Below are positions 1 through 8,770 of a DNA stretch of 64,000 bases, in pieces; position 1 is the stretch's first letter; the number at the start of each line of letters is the position of its first letter. The stretch lies in the NCBI RefSeq assembly GCF_003048255.1, contig NZ_CP028487.1:3596001-3660000 (forward strand), read 5' to 3'. Position numbers and translations under genes: made by a program. A model generated the notes under the pieces. The model made no database searches. It was given only the letters and a program-made list of their open reading frames with translations, and was not told where the DNA came from. Source of the stretch: Yersinia massiliensis. GTDB lineage: Bacteria; Pseudomonadota; Gammaproteobacteria; Enterobacterales; Enterobacteriaceae.

Positions 1-82
1 CTATCTTTTGTGGCGATAATACAACCCAATATGATGCCGTCGTATTATTGAAAACCATCCTAAAAGTCAGAGTAATCCAGCC

Positions 83-427
83 ATGTCGAAAAATCAGGAT
101 GAGCATGATAACCCACCAATAATGGACAGCTTTCGCCAACGGGTATTCCAAGTGGTTGCCGCAATTCCCTATGGGCAGGTGACGACTTATGGGGATATCG
201 CGCGGCTAATTGGTTCACCTAGAGCAGCGCGTCAAGTTGGTGGCGTTTTAAAGCGTTTACCGGAAGGTTCTGCATTGCCATGGTATCGAGTCATTAACCG
301 ACACGGTGAAATATCGCTAATTGGTGATGATTATCTTAGGCAAAAAAACGCCTTATTGGACGAAGGCATTGAAATTGAGGTAACGGGTAGAATCGATTTA
401 CAACGCTATCGTTGGCAATACCGTTAA
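83..427 (+). CDS. atl: Alkyltransferase-like protein Atl (YbaZ), MGMT family
   Basis: This 114-residue protein matches the alkyltransferase-like family. These proteins bind O6-alkylguanine in DNA and hand the lesion to nucleotide excision repair without removing the alkyl group. The MGMT fold core is visible: a GQVTTYGDIARLIGSPRAARQVGG stretch near residues 31-54 carrying the DNA-binding helix and arginine finger. The motif PWYRVIN (near 72-78) stands where true methyltransferases have PCHRV. The reactive cysteine is therefore Trp, as in all Atl proteins, and the usual following His is Tyr. The start at 83 has only a weak ribosome site. A second ATG at 122 would give a protein closer in length to E. 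coli YbaZ. Family assignment is secure; the start is less so. Confidence 0.93.
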   Translation: MSKNQDEHDNPPIMDSFRQRVFQVVAAIPYGQVTTYGDIARLIGSPRAARQVGGVLKRLPEGSALPWYRVINRHGEISLIGDDYLRQKNALLDEGIEIEVTGRIDLQRYRWQYR

Positions 428-542
428 GATCAGCGCCACCGCATAGTAGGAATGCAGTGACGACTGAAAACGTCCAATCACGACGCATAACAACCAAAAA
501 CGACCAGACTGTTGACAAATACCAGCAGCCCCTATCGCAAAC

Positions 543-644
543 GGCGAGAACAAGCCGAAGAGTAAAGCGTCCGCGCCAAGGATGGCGTGGCTCGAGCCAT
601 CAGGGATGATTTTACGGCGTCTTTACGATCTGCTTATTCTCGCC
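543..644. repeat. About 100 bp imperfect palindrome between atl and ybaY
   Basis: The outer arms are near-perfect inverted copies: GGCGAGAACAAG at 543-554 and CTTATTCTCGCC at 633-644, with one mismatch. Pairing continues inward imperfectly (GTAAAGCGTCCG against CGGCGTCTTTAC) to a centre near CTCGAG at 591-596. The size and shape suit a miniature palindromic element of the kind known in Yersinia intergenic regions, such as the YPAL class. Membership in a named family is a guess. It lies in the gap between the converging 3' ends of atl and ybaY. Confidence 0.55.
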
Positions 645-672
645 ACAACAGGCACATTGTCAGCAATCTCAA

Positions 673-1197
673 CTACTGTATTGTCGCCTCACTTGAGGTG
701 GTCGCCGGAACCGTTTCTATCGCAACAGCAGTGGCTGGGACCAACGTTATATTGGCCTGTGTACCCGCACCATGATTTATCACTTCTTGGAAAGTATCCG
801 TGATAAACATTAACTGTCCGTTATGGGTGATAGCCGCACTGACAATAACGCGCGCGTTAGGTTGGATATCTGAGGGGTTAAATGGCAGCGTAAATGTAAA
901 CGGAGCCTGCTTACCCTCGGTGCGAATGGCTTTCTGAGCAATGACCCGTGACGGTGCATCAGCCAATGAAGCATCCGACAGCGTCACCGTCACAACGGCA
1001 TCAGGTGGCAATGCAATGCGCTCGCGGATGTTCAATGTCCCCTGCACCGCAGGTTGTGCAATAGGCGCTGCCGTCGCTGCACCAGCAGGCGCAGGAACCG
1101 GTACTTCAACCCCTTGTTGCGCACCGACGGTTAAGCTCATCACAAGTGCTGCCCCACTCGCTATTTGCCAAAATTTTATGGATTGCCAAGGTTTCAT
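673..1197 (-). CDS. ybaY: YbaY family exported protein (YscW/GspS-type domain), lipobox lost
   Basis: The 174-residue product has a conserved core (ALPPDAVVTVTLSDASLADAP, then NPSDIQPNARVIVSAAIT) that matches E. coli YbaY. YbaY is an envelope protein of unknown role with a YscW/pilotin-like beta domain. The start is the ATG at 1197: AAGGAG sits 8 nt upstream. A GTG at 1206 overlaps that ribosome site and is unlikely. E. coli YbaY is a lipoprotein, but here the N-terminal hydrophobic stretch ends in SLTVGAQQG with no cysteine. The protein looks like a signal-peptidase I substrate or an anchored protein. The tail is rich in Ala, Thr and Pro. Confidence 0.85.
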   Translation of the reverse strand: MKPWQSIKFWQIASGAALVMSLTVGAQQGVEVPVPAPAGAATAAPIAQPAVQGTLNIRERIALPPDAVVTVTLSDASLADAPSRVIAQKAIRTEGKQAPFTFTLPFNPSDIQPNARVIVSAAITHNGQLMFITDTFQEVINHGAGTQANITLVPATAVAIETVPATTSSEATIQ

Positions 1198-1285
1198 AGG
1201 TCGCACTCCTTCTTATTATTAAGATGCTGACTATTCACAGAATAAGCCCGCGTTTAATAAGTGGCTTCAACCACCTAGCAAGCTA

Positions 1286-1314
1286 ATTATAGCACGATCT
1301 GCTGATACTGACCG
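1286..1314 (-). promoter_or_regulatory. Candidate sigma-70 promoter of ybaY
   Basis: The minus strand carries a perfect TATAAT at 1291-1286. A weak -35 (CGGTCA) lies 17 bp upstream. It points toward ybaY with about 80 nt of leader. The -10 is convincing; the -35 is poor. Confidence 0.45.
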
Positions 1315-1453
1315 TTTACGCCAAGATTCAGCCATTTATCAGACGATTCCTTAAAATATGTAGATAAACACAACCGGGATCACAGCAATATATTGACGCA
1401 CCCCCAACAGATTCAGCACACTGTGGCAGTACTCATCATCAAGGGCCACAATC

Positions 1454-2314
1454 ATGAGCCAGCCATTAGCAAAACTGCTCGATCTACTCCATCTGGAAAA
1501 AATTGAAGAAGGGATCTTTCGTGGCCAAAGTGAAGATCTCGGTTTACGCCAAGTTTTTGGCGGACAGGTCGTCGGTCAGGCGATTTATGCCGCCAAACAA
1601 ACTGTCCCTGTTGATCGCATCGTTCACTCATTTCACAGTTATTTCCTCCGTCCAGGGGACAGTAGCAAGCCTATTATCTATGACGTAGAAACGTTGCGTG
1701 ATGGCACCAGCTTCAGCGCCAGACGGATCAGCGCGATTCAAAATGGTAAACCTATCTTCTACATGACCGCCTCGTTCCAAAGTCAGGAAGACGGGTTTGA
1801 GCATCAAAACACCATGCCGAACGTACCACAGCCGGATGGTTTGATGTCAGAGACTGACATAGCACGTCAATTTGCACATTTGATCCCTGAAAAAGTGCGC
1901 GAGAAGTTTATTGGTAACCAGCCCATTGAAATGCGCCCCGTGAAATTCCATAACCCACTGCAAGGCTCGGTAGAAGAGCCAAATCGCTATGTTTGGTTCC
2001 GTGCCAACGGCGAGATGCCCGATGACTTCCGAGTTCATCAGTATTTACTGGGCTATGCTTCAGACTTTAATTTCCTCCCCACCGCGCTGCAACCACATGG
2101 TATTGGCTTCCTAGAACCTGGCGTGCAGATTGCCACTATTGACCACTCGATGTGGTTCCACCGTCCGTTCCGTTTGGATGACTGGTTGTTGTATGCCGTA
2201 GAAAGCACATCAGCTTCTGGTGCTCGCGGGTTTGTACGTGGACAGATCTACAATCAGCAAGGTGTGTTGGTTGCGTCTACCGTGCAGGAAGGTGTTATTC
2301 GTTTACATCGGTGA
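1454..2314 (+). CDS. tesB: Acyl-CoA thioesterase II TesB
   Basis: TesB hydrolyses medium- and long-chain acyl-CoA to free fatty acid and CoA in the cytoplasm. The 286 residues equal the E. coli length. Two hotdog domains are visible: the N-terminal one with [13 protein letters not shown] and [13 protein letters not shown] (near 35-72), and the C-terminal one with [21 protein letters not shown] (near 234-254). The conserved catalytic Asp lies in the IDHSMWFH stretch. The start codon follows AAGGGCCACAATC. It is transcribed divergently from ybaY and convergently with amtB, as in E. coli. Confidence 0.97.
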   Translation: MSQPLAKLLDLLHLEKIEEGIFRGQSEDLGLRQVFGGQVVGQAIYAAKQTVPVDRIVHSFHSYFLRPGDSSKPIIYDVETLRDGTSFSARRISAIQNGKPIFYMTASFQSQEDGFEHQNTMPNVPQPDGLMSETDIARQFAHLIPEKVREKFIGNQPIEMRPVKFHNPLQGSVEEPNRYVWFRANGEMPDDFRVHQYLLGYASDFNFLPTALQPHGIGFLEPGVQIATIDHSMWFHRPFRLDDWLLYAVESTSASGARGFVRGQIYNQQGVLVASTVQEGVIRLHR

Positions 2315-2319
2315 TATTG

Positions 2320-2351
2320 AATAACGGTGCTGCTCAATAACGGTAGTACTC
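2320..2351 (+). repeat. 16 bp tandem duplication after tesB
   Basis: Two adjacent 16 bp units, AATAACGGTGCTGCTC and AATAACGGTAGTACTC, differ at two positions. They begin six bases after the tesB stop codon. It looks like a small slippage duplication with no evident function. Confidence 0.6.
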
Positions 2352-2360
2352 AATAAATAA

Positions 2361-2386
2361 AAGGGGCGATGTTTCCATCGCCCCTT
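2361..2386. terminator. Bidirectional terminator between tesB and amtB
   Basis: GGGGCGATG and CATCGCCCC form a 9 bp stem with a four-base loop. The minus strand continues into TTTTATTTATT, so it should stop amtB transcription well. The plus-strand tail (TTCTG) is weaker. Confidence 0.75.
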
Positions 2387-2466
2387 CTGCCCATCATCAT
2401 TATTATTTATCTTTTACATCTCAGTCTGTTTCGACCGTCTAACAAACATCTTTCTGACTAATATTC

Positions 2467-3759
2467 TTATTGGTTGTAAGCATTCTCACCGTGGCTGTTC
2501 ACATCCAGACCTTCGCGTTCTTGCTCTTCTGGTACTCGCAGACCCACAATCAAGTCAGCAATTTTAAAGGCAACGAATGCAACAACACCGGACCAGACCA
2601 AACACACACCAACGCTGAACAACTGTACACCAACTTGATGACCCATAGTGACGCCAGCGGCGTAACCTGTACCACCCAATGAAGCGGAAGTGAAGACACC
2701 GGTCAGGATACAACCGACAATCCCGCATACGCCATGGACACCGAACACATCGCATGTATCATCGACTCGCAGCCATTTTTTCAGTAGTACCACACCCCAT
2801 AGGCCAGCAACACCACCGATCAAGCCGATAATCAACGCACCACCTACACCCACAGTCCCTGCCGCTGGCGTAATCGCAACCAAACCTGCGATACAACCTG
2901 AACAGGCACCCAGTAATGAAGGTTTGCCACGTAAAATCCACTCAGCAAATACCCAAGAAAGAATGGCACCCGCTGTGGCGACTACAGTATTCAAGAACGC
3001 AAGGGCAGCAATTTCATTAGCGGCACTCGCTGAACCCGCGTTGAAGCCGAACCAACCAATATACAGAATCGCAGTACCGGTAAAGACCATTGGCAAGTTG
3101 TGTGGCTTAAATGCCTCTTTACCAAAACCAGCACGTTTGCCAAGCAAGTAAGCACCGACCAGACCTGCAATAGCGGCGTTAATGTGCACCACTGTACCAC
3201 CCGCAAAGTCCAACGCGCCGTCCATTGCCAAGAAACCACCGCCCCACACCATGTGTGCCATTGGCAGATAAGAGAAGGTGAACCACAATACCGCGAAAAT
3301 CAGCACCGCAGAGAAACGAATACGTTCAGCGAACGCACCGACTACCAGTGCAACAGTGATACAGGCAAATGAAGCTTGGAATGCCACATGGATATATTGG
3401 TAGAACGTGCCACTTAAACTGGTCAAACCGATGCCTTTCAACATCGCCGTTTCAAAGCCACCGAAGAAAGCATTACCCGCACTGAAGGCTAAGCTGTAAC
3501 CGTAGAGAATCCACAACACGCAGACGAGTGCGAAAGTGACAGTGACTTGCGTCATCATCGATAATACGTTTTTGGAACGCAGCAAGCCGCCGTAGAACAG
3601 GGCAATACCGGGTACGGTCATAAACAGCACCAACGCGGTGCAAATCATCATAAAAGCATTATCAGCTTTGTCAGCTACAGCCGTTTCAGCAGCCATTGCC
3701 AAAGAAGGCAGCATCGCTACCGCACTCAGGCCCAACACGGATAAAAGTTTTTTCATCAT
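2467..3759 (-). CDS. amtB: Ammonium channel AmtB
   Basis: AmtB conducts ammonia/ammonium across the inner membrane and is blocked by GlnK under nitrogen sufficiency. Family landmarks are in order: a cleavable signal sequence ending near AMAAE, FYGGLLRSKNVLSM, the conserved first channel histidine in GTVVHINAAIAGLVG, and the second in FGVHGVCGIVG. About eleven membrane helices follow the signal peptide. The C-terminal tail GLDVNSHGENAYN is the conserved GlnK-contacting end. The start is taken at the ATG at 3759, behind AGGGATGGG; a second ATG follows at once. It lies 36 bp downstream of glnK and is cotranscribed with it. Confidence 0.97.
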   Translation of the reverse strand: MMKKLLSVLGLSAVAMLPSLAMAAETAVADKADNAFMMICTALVLFMTVPGIALFYGGLLRSKNVLSMMTQVTVTFALVCVLWILYGYSLAFSAGNAFFGGFETAMLKGIGLTSLSGTFYQYIHVAFQASFACITVALVVGAFAERIRFSAVLIFAVLWFTFSYLPMAHMVWGGGFLAMDGALDFAGGTVVHINAAIAGLVGAYLLGKRAGFGKEAFKPHNLPMVFTGTAILYIGWFGFNAGSASAANEIAALAFLNTVVATAGAILSWVFAEWILRGKPSLLGACSGCIAGLVAITPAAGTVGVGGALIIGLIGGVAGLWGVVLLKKWLRVDDTCDVFGVHGVCGIVGCILTGVFTSASLGGTGYAAGVTMGHQVGVQLFSVGVCLVWSGVVAFVAFKIADLIVGLRVPEEQEREGLDVNSHGENAYNQ

Positions 3760-3795
3760 CAACCCATCCCTATTCACTAAATTTGAGCCTGCAAA

Positions 3796-4134
3796 TTACA
3801 GTGCTGCTTCGTCTGTTTCACCAGTACGGATGCGAATAACACGTTGCAATTCAGCAACGAAAATTTTGCCATCACCAATCTTGCCGGTATAGGCAGCCTT
3901 ACTGATCACATCAATGACTTCATCCAATTGATCATCAGCAATGGCAATATCAATTTTAACTTTGGGTAAGAAATTAACGCTGTATTCAGCTCCCCGATAG
4001 AGTTCTGCATGTCCTTTTTGGCGACCAAATCCTTTCACTTCGGTTACGGTCAGCCCCTGAATACCCACAGAGGATAAGGCTTCACGCACATCCTCCAGCT
4101 TGAATGGTTTGATCACCACGGTAACCAGCTTCAT
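3796..4134 (-). CDS. glnK: Nitrogen regulatory PII protein GlnK
   Basis: GlnK is the trimeric PII signal protein that senses ATP/ADP and 2-oxoglutarate and plugs AmtB. The 112 residues equal the family length. The T-loop carries the uridylylation Tyr51 within AELYRGAEYSVNF. The B-loop TGKIGDGKIF is present near residues 83-92. It is first in the glnK-amtB operon and lies behind a sigma-54 promoter with NtrC-type sites. That predicts strong induction under nitrogen limitation. GlnK rather than GlnB is chosen from the linkage to amtB. Confidence 0.97.
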   Translation of the reverse strand: MKLVTVVIKPFKLEDVREALSSVGIQGLTVTEVKGFGRQKGHAELYRGAEYSVNFLPKVKIDIAIADDQLDEVIDVISKAAYTGKIGDGKIFVAELQRVIRIRTGETDEAAL

Positions 4135-4185
4135 ATTTGCCCCTTCTCGAATTAAGTCGAATTTAAGTCTCCACGAAATAGATAA

Positions 4186-4201
4186 AGCAAAGGCTATGCC
4201 A
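4186..4201 (-). promoter_or_regulatory. Sigma-54 promoter of glnK-amtB
   Basis: The minus strand reads TGGCATAGCCTTTGCT. It matches the -24/-12 consensus TGGCAC-N5-TTGCA with exact GG-to-GC spacing and one mismatch in each half. Transcription should start near 4175, giving about 40 nt of leader before glnK. Confidence 0.85.
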
Positions 4202-4307
4202 TAAATATTAATTGCAGAGAATTAGTCTAAAAATGGCGATCAGAGGGCGGTTGAGATAGGCAACCCAGATACGATGGCGTTGGACTGATAGTGCTGTGTG
4301 TTTTTTG

Positions 4308-4324
4308 CGCACCAAATTAGTGCG
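4308..4324. promoter_or_regulatory. NtrC enhancer site 1 of glnK
   Basis: CGCACCAAATTAGTGCG fits the NtrC dyad TGCACCAAAATGGTGCA at both half sites. Its centre is about 141 bp upstream of the predicted glnK start, the usual distance for a sigma-54 enhancer. Confidence 0.75.
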
Positions 4325-4369
4325 ACACGCGTCACAAAAGTGCACGGACGTATCGATGCGTGATTAGGC

Positions 4370-4386
4370 TGCAAGATATTGGTGCG
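4370..4386. promoter_or_regulatory. NtrC enhancer site 2 of glnK
   Basis: TGCAAGATATTGGTGCG has a perfect GGTGC half and a weaker TGCA half. Its centre lies 62 bp, about six helical turns, from site 1. This would place two NtrC dimers on the same DNA face. Confidence 0.6.
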
Positions 4387-4463
4387 CTATAGACGCTATT
4401 TTTCCAGATTTTGGTGCATTTGCAGGGTGTTTCGATGGAAAAGGAGTTTGACGTGCTGCGCCT

Positions 4464-4491
4464 AAAAGAAAGCGAGGCCATTTGGCCCCGC
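4464..4491 (-). terminator. Terminator of mdlAB
   Basis: The minus strand forms GCGGGGCC-AAAT-GGCCTCGC followed by TTTCTTTT, ten bases past the mdlB stop codon. This is a typical intrinsic terminator. Confidence 0.85.
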
Positions 4492-4501
4492 AGCTTACCC
4501 T

Positions 4502-6316
4502 TTAATTTACTGCGCTTTCTAATTGGTCAATGGCAGCTAAATCTTCGCTGACTAGCTGCAACTGGTACATTTGATAATAACGGCCATGAGCCGCGAGCAG
4601 CTCTTGGTGCGTACCTTGCTCAACTGCCACACCGCGGTGCAGAACTAAGATGGTATCGGCATCGACAATAGTTGAGAGGCGATGAGCAATCACGACTAAA
4701 GTGGTTTTTTTCCGAATCAGCTGCAATGCCCGTTGGATGGCCTGTTCAGTACCAGAATCAATGTTCGCGGTTGCTTCATCCAAAATCAAAATTTGCGGTG
4801 CTTGTACCAATACCCGAGCCAGCGCGAGTAGCTGTTTTTGCCCAACCGATAAGGTATTGCCCTGCTCCCCTAACAGGCTATGCAACCCATCAGGTAGCGC
4901 ATGAACCAATGGCGCAAGCTGTACCGTTTCCAAAGCATCCCAAACTTGCTGCTCGCTAATGTCACGACCTAAGGTGACATTGGCAAAAAAGGAATCGGCC
5001 AACACCACAGGGTCTTGTTGCACCATGGCAACGCCTTGGCGCAAAGTCTGATGGGATAGCTCGGACAACGGTCGACCATCAAGCAATATCTCGCCTTGCT
5101 GCACCGGATAATAGCCCATTAATAAATTAGCCAGCGTACTCTTACCACTGCCCGTATGCCCGACCAGAGCGACAAACCCGCGTGAAGGTACCTCAAGCGA
5201 AATATTTTGCAGCACCATTTTATCGTGACGATAAGCAAAGCTGACATTATTCACTTGGATGCGGCCGCTGGTCAGCGGACGGTCATCTGTTCCGTAGCCT
5301 TGTTGAGCGCGATCCATCAGATCAAAAATACGCTCCCCAGCGACGACTGCCTGTTGCAAGATTGACTGCTGAGACGTCAGTTCAATCAATGGCTCATTAA
5401 GCCGACCAAGGTAGTTGATAAACGCATACAACACCCCTACCCCAACCGAACCTTCAGGGCTAAAACCGAAAAGAAGTAACAAACCGCATAGCACCATGGC
5501 AGAGAACAAACTCAGCAAGGGACGTAATAGAAAACCTTCTAAGCGCAATGTTTGCATCCGCGCCATATAATGCGCGCGGCTAGCAGAATCCATACGCTCA
5601 CCGAAACGTGCTTGCTGGCGGAATTGCTGAATGACACCCATACCATTGATAACTTCGTTAAAACCGTCGTTGATATCAGCGAGATAAGCCCGAACACGCC
5701 TGACTATGGGTGTGCTATAGCGCTGGTAGATAGCCATCACCACCAATACTGCGGGGAAAATGCAGATCGAAATCAACGCCATGCGCCAATCTAGACTGAA
5801 CATCGCCACCAGCATCGCGCCAATTAATGCCGCACTTTTGAGTACCGTTGATACCACCATCACATATAAATCTTTGATGACTTCAGTGTCATTAGTAACG
5901 CGGGAAATCAATTGACCCACGGGCTGGGTATCAAATGCACTGAGGGGCTGGCGCAAAGCAGCATCCATGACTTCAATGCGTAACCGCTGAACGACCCCGA
6001 CGGCAGCACGGTTAAACAGTAATGCCTGAAAATAGTGCAATGAAGCAGCCAGTAATTGCAGCAGTAAATATGCCACCGCTAACCCACCGACTAAACCGAG
6101 GGGTAGCGTGCCTTTTGCCACTACATGGTCAATAAAATAGCTGATTAAGAGTGGGCCACTGACTTCAGCGGCAGCGGCGACCCATAGCATCAATACCGCT
6201 AACCCTAATGGTTTACGATATGGGGAACCGTAGGAAAGTAAGCGTTTTAATGTCGGCCAAAGTTTTAATACTGGCAAAAACTTTACCGTCGGCGAAACTT
6301 GTTGAGACTTACTCAT
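4502..6316 (-). CDS. mdlB: ABC transporter half-subunit MdlB (SmdB)
   Basis: MdlB is a fused membrane/ATPase half-transporter that pairs with MdlA to form a heterodimeric multidrug-type exporter. Six membrane helices occupy roughly residues 40-320. The ATPase domain has Walker [10 protein letters not shown], a signature written LSVGQ rather than LSGGQ, and Walker [10 protein letters not shown] take the start at the ATG at 6316: GGAGG lies 10 nt upstream and the codon overlaps the mdlA stop. This gives 604 residues. The eight-base overlap implies translational coupling to mdlA. The physiological substrate is not known from sequence. Confidence 0.94.
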   Translation of the reverse strand: MSKSQQVSPTVKFLPVLKLWPTLKRLLSYGSPYRKPLGLAVLMLWVAAAAEVSGPLLISYFIDHVVAKGTLPLGLVGGLAVAYLLLQLLAASLHYFQALLFNRAAVGVVQRLRIEVMDAALRQPLSAFDTQPVGQLISRVTNDTEVIKDLYVMVVSTVLKSAALIGAMLVAMFSLDWRMALISICIFPAVLVVMAIYQRYSTPIVRRVRAYLADINDGFNEVINGMGVIQQFRQQARFGERMDSASRAHYMARMQTLRLEGFLLRPLLSLFSAMVLCGLLLLFGFSPEGSVGVGVLYAFINYLGRLNEPLIELTSQQSILQQAVVAGERIFDLMDRAQQGYGTDDRPLTSGRIQVNNVSFAYRHDKMVLQNISLEVPSRGFVALVGHTGSGKSTLANLLMGYYPVQQGEILLDGRPLSELSHQTLRQGVAMVQQDPVVLADSFFANVTLGRDISEQQVWDALETVQLAPLVHALPDGLHSLLGEQGNTLSVGQKQLLALARVLVQAPQILILDEATANIDSGTEQAIQRALQLIRKKTTLVVIAHRLSTIVDADTILVLHRGVAVEQGTHQELLAAHGRYYQMYQLQLVSEDLAAIDQLESAVN

Positions 6317-8075
6317 CCGTTTTAGCCTCCGGTTCACCATCATCAAGCGCAGCTTCTAATTGCTGATAACGGTACATCTCGCGATACCAACCCGATTGAT
6401 TGACCAATAAGTTATGTGCGCCACGCTGCATCACACCGCCGTGTTGCATCACCAGAATTTCGCTGGCCTCCGTTAAAGCTGAAAGACGATGAGCGCTGAT
6501 AATCACAGTACGACCCTCACCCCAGAGGCGCAGATTTTTTAAGATGTCATGCTCTGTTTGGCCATCAACCGCAGAAAGGGCATCATCCAGAATCAAGATC
6601 TCCGTCTCCAGTAATAGTGCCCTCGCAATGGAAATCCGCTGTTTTTGCCCGCCGGACAGCATCACACCGCGCTCACCAACTTCAGTGTCATACCCCTGAG
6701 GAAGACGCAAAATATCTTCATGTACGCTGGCTAAACGCGCGGCCCGTTCGATTTGTTCCTGAGTGGCATCAGGCTTACCCAACGCGATGTTGCCTGCGAC
6801 CGTATCAGAGAACAAAAAGGGGGTTTGGCTGACCACAGATAAACGCCCACGCCAGTCATGCAGACGAATATCAGACAGTGAATGCCCTTGATAACAGATA
6901 GCGCCGTCATCAACATCAAACTGCCGCTGAATCAATGCCAGTAAGGTGCTTTTACCTGAGCCTGTTGGTCCACAAAGCCCTAACATCTGCCCTGGCGCCA
7001 ATTTCAGTGCCACATCATGTAATGCTGGCTGCTCCGCTCCTGGATAGTAGAAGTGGCGAATATTGACGACTAACGAACCACGTTCGTTAGACAATTCGAT
7101 GTGACCGTCTTTCACCACCGGTGCTTCATCCAGCAAACTACGAATACGGCTATATGCCGCGCTGCCGCGCTCGACGATATTAAACATCCATGCCAGCGCC
7201 AACATTGGCCATATCATTAATCCTAAATACATAACAAAACTGGTTAGTTGCCCCAGCGTAATGCTGTGATTAACCACCATCCAGCTACCACCACCAATGG
7301 CTAACAGATTAGCTACACCGATCGCAATATAAATGGTGGGATCAAAACGGGCATCAATACGCGCAACATACATATTCTTTGCGCCAGCTTCGGCGGCGAC
7401 CTGCGCAAATTGCTGTGATTGATTATCTTCCAGACCAAAGGATTTGATCATGCGGATACTGGTCAAGCTCTCTTGCGCCTGATTATTGAGATTAGAAAAT
7501 GCCCCCTGCGCCGATTTAAAACGCTGGTGTAGTTGGTCACCATAGTATTTGATCACTATTGCCATCACCGGCATGGGTAACAACGACAACAACGTCAGTT
7601 CCCAGCTAATTTGGGTACTCATGACAATCAGCACCGCGCAGCCCATTACCAGCGAATCCACTAGCGTCAGCACACCTTCACCCGCAGCAAAGACCACACG
7701 GTCGACATCGTTAGTGGCACGCGCCATTAAGTCACCAGTACGATGACGCAAATAGAAACCGGGAGCCTGGCGACTCAGTTGGCGATAAAAATTCGATCGT
7801 AGCTCTACAGCCAATTGATAGGATGCACCAAAGAGTAAAACCCGCCAGACATAGCGCAGTAAGTAGACCACGATTGCCGTCACTAACATCACACCGACCC
7901 ACACCAGTAACATGTTGGTCGACATCTGTTTTGTACTGATGCCATCCACTATCACGCCTACCAATTTGGGCGGCAGTAATTGCAAGATAGCAATAATGAT
8001 CAACAGCAACACCGCACCCACATAGCGACGCCACTCTCGGCGGAAGTACCAGCCTAATTGTGCAAACAATCTCAC
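6309..8075 (-). CDS. mdlA: ABC transporter half-subunit MdlA (SmdA)
   Basis: MdlA is the partner half-transporter of MdlB. The 588 residues are close to the E. coli 590. Six membrane helices are followed by an ATPase domain with Walker [10 protein letters not shown], canonical LSGGQ, Walker [14 protein letters not shown] and the switch histidine in ISAHRL. MdlB ends Walker B with Glu (DEAT) while MdlA has Asp (DDAL). In heterodimeric exporters that asymmetry marks one degenerate site, here formed with the MdlA Walker B. It follows decR on the same strand after a 109 bp gap. Confidence 0.95.
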   Translation of the reverse strand: MRLFAQLGWYFRREWRRYVGAVLLLIIIAILQLLPPKLVGVIVDGISTKQMSTNMLLVWVGVMLVTAIVVYLLRYVWRVLLFGASYQLAVELRSNFYRQLSRQAPGFYLRHRTGDLMARATNDVDRVVFAAGEGVLTLVDSLVMGCAVLIVMSTQISWELTLLSLLPMPVMAIVIKYYGDQLHQRFKSAQGAFSNLNNQAQESLTSIRMIKSFGLEDNQSQQFAQVAAEAGAKNMYVARIDARFDPTIYIAIGVANLLAIGGGSWMVVNHSITLGQLTSFVMYLGLMIWPMLALAWMFNIVERGSAAYSRIRSLLDEAPVVKDGHIELSNERGSLVVNIRHFYYPGAEQPALHDVALKLAPGQMLGLCGPTGSGKSTLLALIQRQFDVDDGAICYQGHSLSDIRLHDWRGRLSVVSQTPFLFSDTVAGNIALGKPDATQEQIERAARLASVHEDILRLPQGYDTEVGERGVMLSGGQKQRISIARALLLETEILILDDALSAVDGQTEHDILKNLRLWGEGRTVIISAHRLSALTEASEILVMQHGGVMQRGAHNLLVNQSGWYREMYRYQQLEAALDDGEPEAKTDE

Positions 8076-8184
8076 GCAGTTTTATTCCATGGTCTGATAC
8101 CGAATAGCGTCGGTATTATTTCGCTCAAAGCGACAGGAAAGTAGAGTACCATCGTTAAAATGGCTTTTGACTCAAAAAGTTTTC

Positions 8185-8646
8185 TCACTCGGGCACCGGT
8201 AGCATCGTTGTGTATTTGATCTTCTCCATCGCAAAACTCGATGTCACATCAATCAGGCCCGGCACACCATTCACCATACGTTTGTAGAAGTTATCGTAAC
8301 TTTTCATATCGGCGACTTCTACCTGCATCAGGTAATCATATTCGCCCGCCATACGATAGAATGCCAACACCTCAGGCATTTTCTTGGTGAATTCGACGAA
8401 AGCTTGATACCAATCGCTATTATGCTGCTGCGTCTTAATCAGCACAAATGCCGTCAGCCCCAGCCCTAACTTTTCGCTATCCAGCAAGGCAACGCGGCCA
8501 CGGATAAATCCTTCATCCTCGAGTCGCTTCAGGCGCTTCCAACAGGGTGTTGACGTCAAGTTGACTGCTTCCGCCAGAACTTGCAGTGACTGCGTGCAAT
8601 CTTGTTGCAACATACACAGCAGCTTGCGGTCTGTTTTATCTAGCAT
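8185..8646 (-). CDS. decR: Lrp/AsnC-family cysteine-responsive regulator DecR (YbaO, CyuR)
   Basis: DecR is a 153-residue feast/famine regulator that, in E. coli and Salmonella, senses cysteine and activates cysteine-degrading genes. The N-terminal helix-turn-helix (about 1-60) contains [17 protein letters not shown] and [16 protein letters not shown]. The RAM ligand-binding domain follows, with [13 protein letters not shown] and [18 protein letters not shown]. It is divergent from cdsH across a 124 bp gap, so cdsH is its obvious target. It also lies upstream of mdlAB on the same strand. Confidence 0.93.
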   Translation of the reverse strand: MLDKTDRKLLCMLQQDCTQSLQVLAEAVNLTSTPCWKRLKRLEDEGFIRGRVALLDSEKLGLGLTAFVLIKTQQHNSDWYQAFVEFTKKMPEVLAFYRMAGEYDYLMQVEVADMKSYDNFYKRMVNGVPGLIDVTSSFAMEKIKYTTMLPVPE

Positions 8647-8684
8647 AACTACTATCCATGGAATAATTTTCTACCATTTGGCGA

Positions 8685-8718
8685 CAAAGAAGGAAAAATG
8701 GCAACGTTTTTTTCTTTG
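8685..8718. promoter_or_regulatory. Candidate operator between decR and cdsH
   Basis: CAAAGAAGGAAAAA at 8685-8698 is an inverted copy of TTTTTTTCTTTG at 8707-8718, apart from a GG insertion. An A/T-rich dyad in the centre of the divergent gap is a plausible Lrp-family (DecR) binding site. No DecR consensus was available to test it. Confidence 0.35.
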
Positions 8719-8770
8719 AAAGTCGATATCATGGCTATCATTAGATGACTCTTAATATACAGGCCAGCAA

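Larger units (their letters stand above)
4135..4501. other. Regulatory gap between glnK and mdlB
   Basis: This 367 bp gap holds the glnK sigma-54 promoter, two convincing NtrC-type sites with a possible third half site (TTGGTGCA at 4411-4418), and the mdlB terminator. No coding frame of interest was seen. Confidence 0.8.

Noticed and set aside
1..672. 4.5S signal recognition RNA gene (ffs), which lies next to ybaZ in E. coli
   Set aside because: Neither flank of atl contains the conserved GGTCAGG...GGAAGCAGCCA core, so ffs must lie outside this window.
2690..3151. 153-codon open frame antisense to amtB
   Set aside because: Pro/Thr-rich shadow of a membrane-protein gene; no start context and no similarity recognised.
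6735..6800. Frameshift or fusion at the mdlA-mdlB junction
   Set aside because: Both genes are full length. The only junction feature is the normal eight-base start/stop overlap at 6309-6316.
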